Source: an uncultured Collinsella sp. (GTDB lineage: Bacteria; Actinomycetota; Coriobacteriia; Coriobacteriales; Coriobacteriaceae). Taken from it: a DNA stretch of 44,036 bases. This document shows positions 15,579 to 23,448 of the stretch, one piece after another. The DNA is taken from the NCBI GenBank assembly GCA_900754745.1, contig CAAEEB010000050.1, forward strand, positions 1 to 44,036, read 5' to 3'. The first letter of the stretch is position 1. Each line of letters opens with the position of its first letter. The position numbers and the translations under genes are program-made. The notes under the pieces were generated by a model. That model ran no database searches, had not been told where the DNA came from, and saw nothing but the letters and a program-made list of their open reading frames with translations.

Positions 15579-15679
15579 CGGCTTTACGAGGTGCCCCAGG
15601 TTGGCGCGAAAGAGGAACGAAGCGTACTTGGGTACGCGAGCGACGAATGAACGCCAAGATGGGGTGGCTCGTAAAGCCG
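15579..15679. repeat. Structured intergenic element, family A copy 2 (43-nt core)
   Basis: Nested arms: CGGCTTTACGAG/CTCGTAAAGCCG (15579-15590 with 15668-15679, perfect), CCCCA/TGGGG (15594-15598 with 15660-15664), TTGGCG/CGCCAA (15601-15606 with 15652-15657) and an inner GCGTAC-TTGG-GTACGC (15622-15637). The 43-nt core (15608-15650) is 38/43 identical to the one at 27-69. The arms differ in sequence from that copy but are again complementary, and GG/GA interruptions sit at the same place. It starts 7 nt after the stop of the S-protein gene. Confidence 0.7.
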
Positions 15680-15685
15680 AGCGGC

Positions 15686-16258
15686 TTAATTGAGCTTAAG
15701 GGCCTTCTGGATGGGCAGGTAGAGAGCGCCGACCAGGATGGCGTTAAAGACGGCGGTCATGGCGACGACGGGCAGCATAGCGGCGGCGAGCTCGCTCACC
15801 ACGCCGAGCATGGCCATCTTGATGACCATGAAGATGACGCCCGAGACAAAGGTGGTCACGAAGGTTGCGACGATGGCGACGGCAGGCTTAACCTGGCCGT
15901 CCTTGGCAGCAGCGTTGACAATGACGGCCATGAGCATGGCGGCGATGCCCTCGGCGGCAAAATCGACGAACGGCGAGGTGGTGGTGATCTGGATCACTGC
16001 GGCCGAGATCAGGCCGATAACGAGCGCCTGACCGATGTTGGGGCGCACGACCAGGATAGTGAGGCAGAAGGCCGAGATAATGAACTCGGGGCTGATCATG
16101 CCGCCCGAGATGCCGGAGATGGCCTTGCCGACGGTGAAGTTGAGGATGAAACCGGCGGCAAGCAGGATGGCGAGCAAGACGAGAGCGCGGACGTCGAGTT
16201 TGCCGCGGTCGGCGGTCTGGACGGTGCGCGGCTGTGCGGTGGTGGTGTTCTGAGACAT
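15686..16258 (-). CDS. trpP: ECF transporter S component, TrpP-like tryptophan transporter
   Basis: A 190-residue polytopic membrane protein with about five to six helices. LVLLAILLAAGFILNFT, VRPNIGQALVIGLISAAV and FVTTFVSGVIFMVIKM resemble the Bacillus TrpP (YhaG) family, and the end (LPVVAMTAVFNAILVGALY) matches its final helices. A leader peptide with three consecutive tryptophan codons precedes it, which supports tryptophan as the substrate. The start is ATG 16258 (MSQNTTT) after GAAAGGA; the hydrophilic upstream residues belong to the leader. It supplies substrate specificity for EcfT and the double ATPase encoded downstream. Confidence 0.85.
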   Translation of the reverse strand: MSQNTTTAQPRTVQTADRGKLDVRALVLLAILLAAGFILNFTVGKAISGISGGMISPEFIISAFCLTILVVRPNIGQALVIGLISAAVIQITTTSPFVDFAAEGIAAMLMAVIVNAAAKDGQVKPAVAIVATFVTTFVSGVIFMVIKMAMLGVVSELAAAMLPVVAMTAVFNAILVGALYLPIQKALKLN

Positions 16259-16305
16259 GGTGAAAATCCTTTCGGAAGGGAAGTGCAAGAGAAGAAAGCG
16301 GAGGC

Positions 16306-16323
16306 GCGTGATGCGAATGCGAT
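16306..16323 (-). repeat. Distal arm complementary to the Trp leader
   Basis: GCGTGATGCGAATGCGAT is the exact inverse complement of 16418-16435, which lies inside the leader-peptide codons (R-D-A-N-A-I). The 18-bp pairing encloses the terminator and ends about 50 nt before the trpP start. Confidence 0.6.
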
Positions 16324-16340
16324 TGGGCTCGAGATAGAAA

Positions 16341-16368
16341 AAGGCCCCCGGTCGAAACCGGAGGCCTT
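16341..16368 (-). terminator. Attenuator terminator of the Trp leader
   Basis: On the minus strand AAGGCCTCCGGT-TTCG-ACCGGGGGCCTT is followed by TTTC. A stem of about 12 bp with two mismatches and a UUCG loop, 40 nt after the leader-peptide stop. Confidence 0.82.
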
Positions 16369-16404
16369 CCAATCACCTAGAGCGCAAAAACAGGCGTGAG
16401 GGAC

Positions 16405-16473
16405 TCACTGTCGACCGATCGCATTCGCATCACGCCACCACCAGTTGTTGAGAGACGTCATCGTGTTCTTCAT
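16405..16473 (-). CDS. Tryptophan leader peptide of an attenuator
   Basis: A 22-residue open frame starting MKNTMTSLNN, then three consecutive TGG codons (WWW), then RDANAIGRQ and TGA. AAAGGAG lies eight bases before its ATG. Stalling at the Trp codons when charged tRNA-Trp is low should prevent the terminator at 16341-16368 and let the transporter genes be transcribed. GGCGTGA in the leader can pair with TCACGCC just after it, the usual protector stem. It is too short for most gene finders. Confidence 0.85.
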   Translation of the reverse strand: MKNTMTSLNNWWWRDANAIGRQ

Positions 16474-16531
16474 GTTGGTGGCTCCTTTCGTGATACCGTG
16501 GCGCGGTCGCACCTAGTTGCTGTTGCGCTGC

Positions 16532-16537
16532 ACTATA
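16532..16537 (-). promoter_or_regulatory. Possible -10 box of the trpP operon
   Basis: Minus-strand TATAGT lies about 60 nt before the leader-peptide ATG. A convincing -35 box is not visible at 17 bp. Confidence 0.35.
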
Positions 16538-16613
16538 GCACAGCGAAGTGTGTGCAGGGAATCTTTTTTGAAAAGATTTCGGCGATGTTTCCCGCCGGTC
16601 GGATGACAGGCGA

Positions 16614-16647
16614 GGAGGGCAAGACCGCTCGCACTGTCTTGCCCTCC
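16614..16647 (-). terminator. Hairpin 3' of the C69 dipeptidase gene
   Basis: GGAGGGCAAGAC (16614-16625) and GTCTTGCCCTCC (16636-16647) form a perfect 12-bp stem, 17 nt after the stop. No T-run on the minus strand. Confidence 0.5.
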
Positions 16648-16664
16648 CTTAGAGCGTGAGGGCC

Positions 16665-18467
16665 TTAGGCCTTCTTGCGACGATAGAGCACGAAGCCGCA
16701 GACACCGATGATGACGACGGCACCAACGGCCATGGCGGCCATGTTGTTGCCCTCGGACTTCTCCTCGGTGGCCTCTTTCTTCTCGACCTCGGGCTCGGCT
16801 ACGTCCTCATCGGAGAGCGCCTCGTCGGCGTAGGTGATGGACTCGACCAGGCAGTCGTTGTCGGCATCGTAGTCACTCGGGACGAACTCCTCGGAGAAGT
16901 CGCCCTCCTTGAGGTAGTCACGCATCTCCTCGAGCATGGCCTTGCATTTGAGGTAGGTGTTTTTGGTGGCAGCCTTGCCGGCCTTGTTGGCCAGGGCGGT
17001 GCGGGCCTCGGTGCCCTCGGCGGCCTGCATGGCCTTGTCGACGGTCAGGTTCTGCTCGATGAGCTCCTTCTGCAGGGCGTCGAGGTAGGCGCGGACGCCG
17101 GTAGCGCAGTGGTCGCGGTTCTCATAGGCGAGCGTGTTGATGTCCATGAGGACGTAGTTGATGGAGTTCTTGGGCTCCTCGTTGTTCACGACGTCTTCCT
17201 CTTCGCAGTGGTCGAAGGAGACATCCTGATCGCTAAAGTAGGGGCTGACCTCGGTGAGCAGTGCAGAGTAGAGGGGGATGGCGACGGAGAACTCGGCGTT
17301 GGAGAGCATCTCCCACTGGATGGTCGCGATCTCGGGATCCATGCCGTGACGGATCTGGAAGGTGTGGATCTCGGTGTTGCGGTTGGAGCCGATGGCATAG
17401 GCGCCGTCGGTGTTGGCGTTGAGGCCGGCGACATTTTCGCCGCGAGCGGCGAAGGAGCGGATCATTTCAAAGGTGTTCCAGTCGGACTTGCCGGGCTGGA
17501 AGAACAGCGGCTGCATCTCGTGGACCAGGGCGCCGGTCGTGGCGCGAGCATCTTCGCGCTCGTCTTTCACGATCTCGTAGTCAGTGCCTTCAGCCAGCGG
17601 GGCCATGAAGTAATCGCGACCCTGGATATAGCGCGACCACTGGTGCATACCGGCCTCGCCGATCTCCTCGCCGTAGGTCTTGGCGACGTCGAACTTGCCG
17701 TCGGTGTACTCGGCAAAGCCCTTCTCCTTAGGCATGGACTCGATGCCCTCGGAATGGAGACAGTTCTCGGTGTCATCGAGGTCGACGTTATAGGTGAGGT
17801 TGCCGATGTTGGGGTTGAGCGAGGCGATGTCATCGGCGAGCTTCATGGCAATCCACTGATGGCCGGAAAGCGCGGCGAACAGCCAGGTCTCGGTGCTGTC
17901 GGCGATGATGATCTGGTCGTTGGAGCAGACGCCCTGCTCGTCGATCAGGCTGCCGATGAGCTCGACGCCCTCGCGGGCCGTGGCGCTCTCGCCCAGGATG
18001 ACGCTGGCATAGCTGTACTCGCCGATGCCAGTCTCCTCGGTGATGGGGTCGGCCTCTTCGGCCTTCTCGTTATAGGAGGTGCTCAGCGTGGCAGAGCAGG
18101 AAACGCCCTTCTCGTTGATGCCAGCCTCGGAATATGCGTCGTAGCGATCTTCCCACTGAGAGGGGTTGTCGCGAACGAAGGTGTAGCGGTAGGTTGCGCC
18201 CTTGGACTTGTATTCAAAACCGGACTCGACCGAGGTGTACTCGTTGCCGTCCTTGTGTGCGGGCTCAATGCCAAAGTGCTTGACATAGCGCGGACCGAAG
18301 TCCTCGGAACGGCCGTAGTACGTGTTGCCGTCTGCCGTAAGCTTGCTGCCCATGTAGATCTGAGTGCAGGCGAGCGCCGAAGTCGGCATGGCCATGATGG
18401 CCGCTGCTCCAAACGCAAGGCCGCAGCCGAGCTTTTTGAGCGTGTTGACAGGATGAGTAAACCTCAT
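16665..18467 (-). CDS. C69-family dipeptidase, exported and membrane-anchored
   Basis: A 600-residue peptidase of the C69 (formerly U34) dipeptidase family. A signal peptide ends at SALA, directly followed by CTQIYMG; in this N-terminal-nucleophile family the exposed Cys is the catalytic residue, so cleavage would create the active site. Further family segments are TYYGRSEDFG, the NEKGVSCSAT loop, IIIADSTETWLFAALSGHQW and YGSNRN-like AIGSNRNTEIH. The C-terminus has an acidic stretch, a membrane helix (MAVGAVVIIGVCGFVLY) and RRKKA, anchoring it at the cell surface. It probably cleaves dipeptides outside the cell. The start is ATG 18467, preceded by GGGAGGG; an upstream in-frame extension has no ribosome binding site. 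Confidence 0.88.
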   Translation of the reverse strand: MRFTHPVNTLKKLGCGLAFGAAAIMAMPTSALACTQIYMGSKLTADGNTYYGRSEDFGPRYVKHFGIEPAHKDGNEYTSVESGFEYKSKGATYRYTFVRDNPSQWEDRYDAYSEAGINEKGVSCSATLSTSYNEKAEEADPITEETGIGEYSYASVILGESATAREGVELIGSLIDEQGVCSNDQIIIADSTETWLFAALSGHQWIAMKLADDIASLNPNIGNLTYNVDLDDTENCLHSEGIESMPKEKGFAEYTDGKFDVAKTYGEEIGEAGMHQWSRYIQGRDYFMAPLAEGTDYEIVKDEREDARATTGALVHEMQPLFFQPGKSDWNTFEMIRSFAARGENVAGLNANTDGAYAIGSNRNTEIHTFQIRHGMDPEIATIQWEMLSNAEFSVAIPLYSALLTEVSPYFSDQDVSFDHCEEEDVVNNEEPKNSINYVLMDINTLAYENRDHCATGVRAYLDALQKELIEQNLTVDKAMQAAEGTEARTALANKAGKAATKNTYLKCKAMLEEMRDYLKEGDFSEEFVPSDYDADNDCLVESITYADEALSDEDVAEPEVEKKEATEEKSEGNNMAAMAVGAVVIIGVCGFVLYRRKKA

Positions 18468-18567
18468 GATCCCTCCCAACCGTTGAAACCCCGCGGAACC
18501 GTGCAGGATTTCAGCTAATAAATACATCTATTAGCCTATCGGAAGTCTAAATAGTATTCAGCTATTT

Positions 18568-18609
18568 CGATGAAATACTCGATGAGCGTCCTAAAATATG
18601 CGATGAGCG
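18568..18609. promoter_or_regulatory. Repeated CGATGAGCG motif in the dipeptidase promoter region
   Basis: CGATGAGCG occurs at 18580-18588 and 18601-18609, 21 bp apart (two helical turns), preceded by a partial CGATGA at 18568. It sits in an AT-rich stretch (18530-18660) with short inverted repeats CTAATA/TATTAG and AAATAG/CTATTT. It looks like a phased regulator site. The rest of 18468-18774 holds no gene I can support. Confidence 0.4.
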
Positions 18610-18697
18610 GACAAGAATACTCATTATCTAGCTTTAGTTAAATAAAGACGCCCTGCAATTACTGTACCTGAATAAAGCGCCTTGCACGGGGCACAAA

Positions 18698-18737
18698 GAA
18701 AAATCCCCGCTGTCTGGCAAATGCATAAACAACGGGG
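18698..18737 (-). terminator. Intrinsic terminator after the small membrane protein gene
   Basis: On the minus strand CCCCGTTG and CAGCGGGG (18730-18737, 18705-18712) form an 8-bp stem with one G-U pair, followed by ATTTTTC. Confidence 0.65.
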
Positions 18738-18774
18738 GAGACGATAATTGGATGAATATCATACCAATGTGGAA

Positions 18775-18867
18775 TTACTTCTTCCGGCGGTGGATCACGT
18801 TAATCGCATAGCCGACGAGCATGGCCAAGACGATGACGATAAAGCCAATCAGGGGGTTGTCGTTCAT
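18775..18867 (-). CDS. 30-residue single-pass membrane protein
   Basis: A short frame of 30 codons plus stop: MNDNP, a hydrophobic helix (LIGFIVIVLAMLVGYAI), then NVIHRRKK. AGGAGG lies five bases before the ATG. It starts 9 nt after the lipid kinase stop, so it is probably co-transcribed, and a terminator follows. N-terminus out/C-terminus in is expected from the basic tail. No family is recognised; a small partner of the lipid kinase is a guess from position only. Confidence 0.7.
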   Translation of the reverse strand: MNDNPLIGFIVIVLAMLVGYAINVIHRRKK

Positions 18868-18876
18868 GGGGTCCTC

Positions 18877-19794
18877 CTATTTTCCGAGCGGGGAGAATTC
18901 GTCGACGATGAGGTCGAGGCATTGCGGAAGCGCGCGGGCTCCAAAGACGCCCGAGTTGCTGGAGATGATCTCGCCATCGAACTGCATGCCCAGTGACGGC
19001 GTGCAGGTGATTTTGGCTTCCTTGGTCTGGATGATCTTGAACTGCGGACGGCCGAGCACCTTGCCGGCGGGGTCGAGCGCGGCGGTGATCACAGTGGGCA
19101 GGAGCTGGACGGTTTTTACGGGCTCGATGACCGCGATGTCGACCATGCCGTCGTTCATGCGGCAATCGGGGAACAGGTTGATGTCGTTTTGAATGACCGA
19201 GGTGTTGCCGGCCATGCAGCAGATGCCATCGAGCTCCTCGACAATGCCGTCATGCTCAATCGTAAAGTGCGCCACCGTGGGGTTGGGCGTGGCGAGCGCC
19301 GACAGGAAATAGGCGATCTCACCGATGTCGTTTTTGGCGGGGGCGGCCTTCATCATGATCTCGGCGTCGAAGCCCGAGCCGGCGATGATGATAAAGCCGT
19401 GGCGCTTCTCGTTGCCGTTCTCGTCGAGCCAAAAGAGCTCGCCCATGTCCACTTTGACCGTGCGACCGGCGCGGCAAGCCTTGGCAAGCGCCGCTGCCTC
19501 GGGGGCATTACCGATGTTGTTAAAGAACAGGCAGGCTGTGCCGGAGGGGAAGACGAGCGTGGGGACACCGCACCCGCGCATTTGGTCGAGCACGTTGGAG
19601 ACGGTGCCGTCGCCGCCCGAAACGACCACGCGATCAAACTCGCGCACGTCTGCCACGGCGTCCTCGGGTTCCATGCCATCGCCGATAAAACGCATCACGA
19701 CCTCGTCGCCGCCCTGCGCGAGGGCGTGCGTGAACGCGTAGATTTCATCTGAGCTGGGGCCCGATGCCGGGTTGTGGATGATAAGGCAGCGCAT
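18877..19794 (-). CDS. Diacylglycerol kinase-like lipid kinase (YegS/DgkB type)
   Basis: A 305-residue soluble lipid kinase. The N-terminal DAGK catalytic domain begins RCLIIHNPASGP, with the nucleotide-binding VVSGGDGTVSNVLD and PSGTACLFFNNIG; the second beta-rich domain carries GFIIIAGSGFDAEIM and the final MQFDGEII segment. It phosphorylates diacylglycerol or a related lipid and recycles lipid head-group by-products at the inner membrane face. The family cannot be split into DgkB or YegS from this sequence alone. Confidence 0.88.
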   Translation of the reverse strand: MRCLIIHNPASGPSSDEIYAFTHALAQGGDEVVMRFIGDGMEPEDAVADVREFDRVVVSGGDGTVSNVLDQMRGCGVPTLVFPSGTACLFFNNIGNAPEAAALAKACRAGRTVKVDMGELFWLDENGNEKRHGFIIIAGSGFDAEIMMKAAPAKNDIGEIAYFLSALATPNPTVAHFTIEHDGIVEELDGICCMAGNTSVIQNDINLFPDCRMNDGMVDIAVIEPVKTVQLLPTVITAALDPAGKVLGRPQFKIIQTKEAKITCTPSLGMQFDGEIISSNSGVFGARALPQCLDLIVDEFSPLGK

Positions 19795-19892
19795 ACTTAC
19801 GTTCCCGTTCTGTGACTAACCGAGTATAGTTGTAGGGCAATGCCGATATCCTACCCGTGTTTTTCGGGCCTAACCTTATTCGATGGGTTGAT

Positions 19893-21026
19893 ATGTACAT
19901 TTCCACACATCAGGCTCTGCTCGACTTTTGCCAACGCGCCCGCGAGTTCGACGCGATTGCCGTCGATACCGAGTTTTTGCGCGAGCGCACGTTCCACCCG
20001 CGCCTGTGCTTGGTCCAGATCGCCACCCCTGCCGAGAGCGTCGCGGTCGATCCCCTGGTGATCGACGACCTGTCACCGCTCGCCGAGCTTATGGGCGACG
20101 AGAGCGTGACCAAGGTGTTTCACGCCTGCTCGCAGGATATGGAGGTTATGCTCCATACCGTGGGCGTGCTGCCGCGTCCCATTTTTGACACGCAGGTGGC
20201 CGCCGCCTTTTTGGGCGAGCGTCAGCAGATTTCCTACGGCGCGCTCGTGCAGACGTTTTGCGGCGTTTCGTTGCCTAAGACCGAGTCGCTGACCGACTGG
20301 TCGCGCCGCCCGCTGACCGACAAACAGATCGAGTACGCGATCGATGACGTCAAGTACCTGATTGTCGCCTATACCGAGATGATGAGCCGCCTGCGCGAGC
20401 TGGGCCGCGTGGACTGGGTGCTCGACGAGTTGCGTCCGCTGGCCGACGAGTCGCACTACCGCGCCGACCGCCATGAGGCATTCCGCAAGGTCAAGCGCAT
20501 CAACTCGTGTAGCCGCCATCAGCTGGGCATCGCGCGCGAGCTTGCCGCTTGGCGCGAGGACCGCGCCGAGCGCCGCAACATCCCACGCAAGTGGGTCATG
20601 TCCGACGATACGCTGCTGGCGCTCGTCAAGCGCAATCCTGTGCGCGTTGAGGAGTTCCGCAGCATCCGCGGCACCGATCAGCTGGGGGAGCGCGACGTGG
20701 ACGGCGCGCTCATGGCCATTAAGCGCGGTGCGAGCTGTCCGCACGATCGCCTGCCGCTCATGGTGCGCGGGCACCGTCAGATTTCGCCGGAGCTGGAAAG
20801 CGTGACGGACCTGATGTATGCGCTCATTCGCCTGGTCGCCGAGCGCTCGGGCGTGGCGACCTCGGTCATTGCCTCGCGCGATGACCTGGCCGATTACATC
20901 GAGCATCCCGAGCAGAGCCCCCTGCGCGAAGGCTGGCGCTTTGAGCTTGTGGGCTCGCGCCTGGACGATTTGCTCTCGGGCAACATGGGACTCACCGTGA
21001 AGGACGGAAAGATTGAGTTGTTATAG
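19893..21026 (+). CDS. rnd: Ribonuclease D-like 3'-5' exoribonuclease
   Basis: A 377-residue DEDD-superfamily nuclease. Exo I is AVDTEFLRE, exo II is FHACSQDMEVM and exo III is YAIDDVKYLI, with the DDxxxY arrangement. It is followed by an HRDC-like helical region (about 205-290: HQLGIARELAAWRED, RNIPRKWVMSDDTLLALV). It trims tRNA 3' ends in the cytoplasm. The start is ATG 19893 (MYISTHQALL); a GTG 12 codons earlier is possible, and neither has a strong ribosome binding site. Confidence 0.9.
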   Translation: MYISTHQALLDFCQRAREFDAIAVDTEFLRERTFHPRLCLVQIATPAESVAVDPLVIDDLSPLAELMGDESVTKVFHACSQDMEVMLHTVGVLPRPIFDTQVAAAFLGERQQISYGALVQTFCGVSLPKTESLTDWSRRPLTDKQIEYAIDDVKYLIVAYTEMMSRLRELGRVDWVLDELRPLADESHYRADRHEAFRKVKRINSCSRHQLGIARELAAWREDRAERRNIPRKWVMSDDTLLALVKRNPVRVEEFRSIRGTDQLGERDVDGALMAIKRGASCPHDRLPLMVRGHRQISPELESVTDLMYALIRLVAERSGVATSVIASRDDLADYIEHPEQSPLREGWRFELVGSRLDDLLSGNMGLTVKDGKIELL

Positions 21027-21090
21027 GGAAGCCTAGTCGGCTGAGTGGGTAGAATGCCTCCAACGTGTAACTCGATTCGGAGGAATTCGC

Positions 21091-21795
21091 ATGCCTTATT
21101 ACTATGGATATGGCTTTGGCATTGACCCGCTGTACCTGCTGGTTGTTCTTGTCTGCACGGTGCTTGGCCTTGCCGCGCAGAGCTATATCAACTCGACGTA
21201 CAAGACGTGGTCTAAGGTTCGCTCGGACGGCGATACGGGTGCCACGGTCGCTCGCCGCATGCTCGACGCCAACGGTTGTAGCGCCGTGGGCATCAAGGGC
21301 GTTGCCGGCGAGCTCACCGATCATTACAACCCGCAGGACAACAACCTGTATCTGTCGGATGCCAACCGTTCGGGCGGGTCGGTCGCAAGTGTTGCCGTCG
21401 CCTGCCACGAGGCGGGCCATGCCGCCCAGCGCCAAAGCGGTTACGCCATGATGAAGGTACGTACCGCTTTGGTCCCCGTCGTCAACTTTACCCAGAACAC
21501 CTGGACGATCGTGCTGCTCATGGGCCTGTTCATGAACATCGCGGGGCTCACGACCCTCGCGCTGGTCTTCTTCTCGTTTAGCGTGCTGTTCCAGCTGGTT
21601 ACGCTGCCGGTCGAGATCGATGCCAGTCGCCGCGCCGTGGCGTATATCGAACAGTCGGGCATGAGTTCCAAGCAGGTCAACGGCGCCAAGAAGGTGCTGA
21701 CGGCAGCCGCGCTTACCTATGTGGCCGCAGCGCTCACTTCGATCATTCAACTGCTCTACCTGATGGCTCGCTACAACAGAAATTCCAACCGATAA
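21091..21795 (+). CDS. YugP-type neutral zinc metallopeptidase
   Basis: A 234-residue membrane protease of the zinc peptidase family typified by YugP. A first hydrophobic helix (LYLLVVLVCTVLGLAA) is followed by a cytoplasmic catalytic part with the zinc motif HEAGHA (in AVACHEAGHAAQ) and VEIDASRRAVAYIE carrying a probable third ligand, and by further membrane helices (VLLMGLFMNIAGLTTLALVFF and the C-terminal one). GGAGG precedes the ATG. The last codons and the stop are exactly duplicated downstream (21805-21848). Substrate unknown. Confidence 0.88.
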   Translation: MPYYYGYGFGIDPLYLLVVLVCTVLGLAAQSYINSTYKTWSKVRSDGDTGATVARRMLDANGCSAVGIKGVAGELTDHYNPQDNNLYLSDANRSGGSVASVAVACHEAGHAAQRQSGYAMMKVRTALVPVVNFTQNTWTIVLLMGLFMNIAGLTTLALVFFSFSVLFQLVTLPVEIDASRRAVAYIEQSGMSSKQVNGAKKVLTAAALTYVAAALTSIIQLLYLMARYNRNSNR

Positions 21796-21848
21796 CAAAT
21801 AGGATGATGGCTCGCTACAACAGAAATTCCAACCGATAACAAATAGGA
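21761..21848 (+). repeat. Perfect 44-bp tandem duplication at the 3' end of the YugP gene
   Basis: 21761-21804 and 21805-21848 are identical. The unit begins TGATGGCTCGCTACAACAG and ends AAATAGGA, so it includes the last codons and the stop of the gene. The second copy is not translated in that gene but repeats the same ending. It looks like a recent slippage or recombination event. Confidence 0.95.
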
Positions 21849-21855
21849 CAGGCAG

Positions 21856-21885
21856 GCGCCGCGGGGATTCGTGTCCTCGCGGCGC
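21856..21885 (+). terminator. GC-rich hairpin after the YugP gene
   Basis: GCGCCGCGGGGA (21856-21867) pairs with TCCTCGCGGCGC (21874-21885), with one G-T wobble and a 6-nt loop. No T-run. Confidence 0.55.
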
Positions 21886-21954
21886 TGTACTATGTGTTGG
21901 ACTTGAATTTGCGCAGGGCCGGAGCCCATGTGCACGATGACGAAAGGAGGCTGC

Positions 21955-23406
21955 GTGGCAGGCTGGAATCTGACCGGCAATACCGTTTCCGCCGAGTTCG
22001 ACGGATCGGACGAGCAAGAGCGCAAAGAGCTCAGCGTGAGCCAAGCGGTGGAGATCGCCGCCGGCGCGCTCGATGCCATTCCGCAGCTGAGCGTTCTGGG
22101 CGAGGTCACGGGTTTTCGTGGTCCCAATGCCCGAAGCGGCCACTGCTACTTCCAAATCAAGGACGACTCGGTGGCCGTCGACTGCATCATCTGGAAGGGC
22201 GCCTACCTTAAGCGCACCTTCGATCTGCGCGACGGCATGCAGGTGAGCTTTAAGGGCAGCTTCAATCTCTACAAGCCTACGGGTCGCATGAGCTTCGTCG
22301 CCCGCTCGTTCTCGCTGGCGGGGGAGGGCTTGCTGCGTCAGCAGGTGGCTCAGTTGGCCGAAAAGCTACGCCGCGAGGGCCTGATGGACGAGGCGCGCAA
22401 ACGTCGCATCCCGGTGTTTTGCTCGCGCGTGGCGGTCGTCACCTCGCTTTCGGGCGCCGTGATCGACGACGTCAAGCGTACGCTGCGCCGTCGCAACCCG
22501 CTCGTCGAGCTTGTCTGCGTGGGCGCAAAGGTCCAGGGCGAGGGTGCGCCGGCAGAGCTTATTGAAGGCTTGCGCCGCGCCGCTGCCATTACGCCGGCGC
22601 CCGATTGCATTTTGCTTGTGCGTGGCGGCGGTTCCTTCGAGGACCTCATGACCTTTAACGACGAGGAGCTTGCCCGTGCGGTGGCGGCCTGTCCCGTGCC
22701 TGTGGTGACGGGCATTGGGCATGAGCCCGATACCTCGATTTGCGACATGGTGAGCGACCGTCGCGCCTCCACGCCAACGGCAGCGGCGGAATCGGTGGCA
22801 CCGGCTATGACGGAGTTGGCCGACGTGCTCGAGACGCGCCATCAGCGTCTGGGCGCCGCGATGGGATCGATGATTGGGTCGAATCAGGTTGATTTGGAGA
22901 TGCTCGATCAGCGCGGTCGCCGTGCCTGGGATGCCTATACGGCTCGCTTGGGCGATGCCCTCGATGCCGCCGCATGCCGCCCGTGCCTCAACGAACCAAC
23001 GTTTATGGTCGAGCGTCGCGAATCGGAGCTTGCGCTGACTGCCGATCGCCTGTCGGGCGCCATAGTACGCTCGGTCGGGACATTCCGCTCCAACTTTGAG
23101 CGCCTGCCCGAGCGCCTGGTTGCAAGCACCTCGGGGCTCGATGGCAAACGCCATGCGCTCACGCTCGCGAGCTCTCGCCTGGAGCATCAGGGGAGCACGA
23201 TGCTCAACAAGCCAGCGTCCGACCTGGGCCGTGCGGCAGCCTCGCTCGATGCCCTGTCGCCGCTCAAGGTGCTTGCCCGTGGTTATTCCATCGCGTACAG
23301 CGATGATGGGGTGGCCACGAGCGCCAAGACCTTTAAGCCCGGCGACGCCATCCGCGTGCGCATGGCAGACGGCAACGTGGCGGCAACGGTCGATACGGTC
23401 GAGTAG
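21955..23406 (+). CDS. xseA: Exodeoxyribonuclease VII large subunit
   Basis: A 483-residue catalytic subunit of ExoVII, which degrades single-stranded DNA from both ends to oligonucleotides. An N-terminal OB-fold reads LSVLGEVTGFRGPNARSGHCYFQIKDD; the catalytic domain follows with RVAVVTSLSGAVIDDV, the LLVRGGGSFEDLM core, TGIGHEPDTSICDMVSDRRASTPTAAAE and the C-terminal LDALSPLKVLARGYSI. The start is GTG 21955 (AGWNLTG) because AAAGGAGG sits five bases before it; an ATG nine codons upstream lies ahead of that ribosome binding site. xseB follows 42 nt later. Confidence 0.95.
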   Translation: MAGWNLTGNTVSAEFDGSDEQERKELSVSQAVEIAAGALDAIPQLSVLGEVTGFRGPNARSGHCYFQIKDDSVAVDCIIWKGAYLKRTFDLRDGMQVSFKGSFNLYKPTGRMSFVARSFSLAGEGLLRQQVAQLAEKLRREGLMDEARKRRIPVFCSRVAVVTSLSGAVIDDVKRTLRRRNPLVELVCVGAKVQGEGAPAELIEGLRRAAAITPAPDCILLVRGGGSFEDLMTFNDEELARAVAACPVPVVTGIGHEPDTSICDMVSDRRASTPTAAAESVAPAMTELADVLETRHQRLGAAMGSMIGSNQVDLEMLDQRGRRAWDAYTARLGDALDAAACRPCLNEPTFMVERRESELALTADRLSGAIVRSVGTFRSNFERLPERLVASTSGLDGKRHALTLASSRLEHQGSTMLNKPASDLGRAAASLDALSPLKVLARGYSIAYSDDGVATSAKTFKPGDAIRVRMADGNVAATVDTVE

Positions 23407-23448
23407 GCCGCGTTTCATAGCGATAAACCTTTAGGAAAGGAAACAGAT

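Noticed and set aside
16306..16500. T-box riboswitch for trpP
   Set aside because: No T-box sequence or specifier stem; the WWW leader peptide with a terminator explains the region better.
16656..18518. 620-codon open frame on the plus strand opposite the dipeptidase
   Set aside because: Low-complexity Gly/Val/Leu translation antisense to a convincing signal-peptide protein with family motifs.
22366..23418. 350-codon minus-strand frame opposite xseA
   Set aside because: No domain; xseA is unambiguous on the plus strand.
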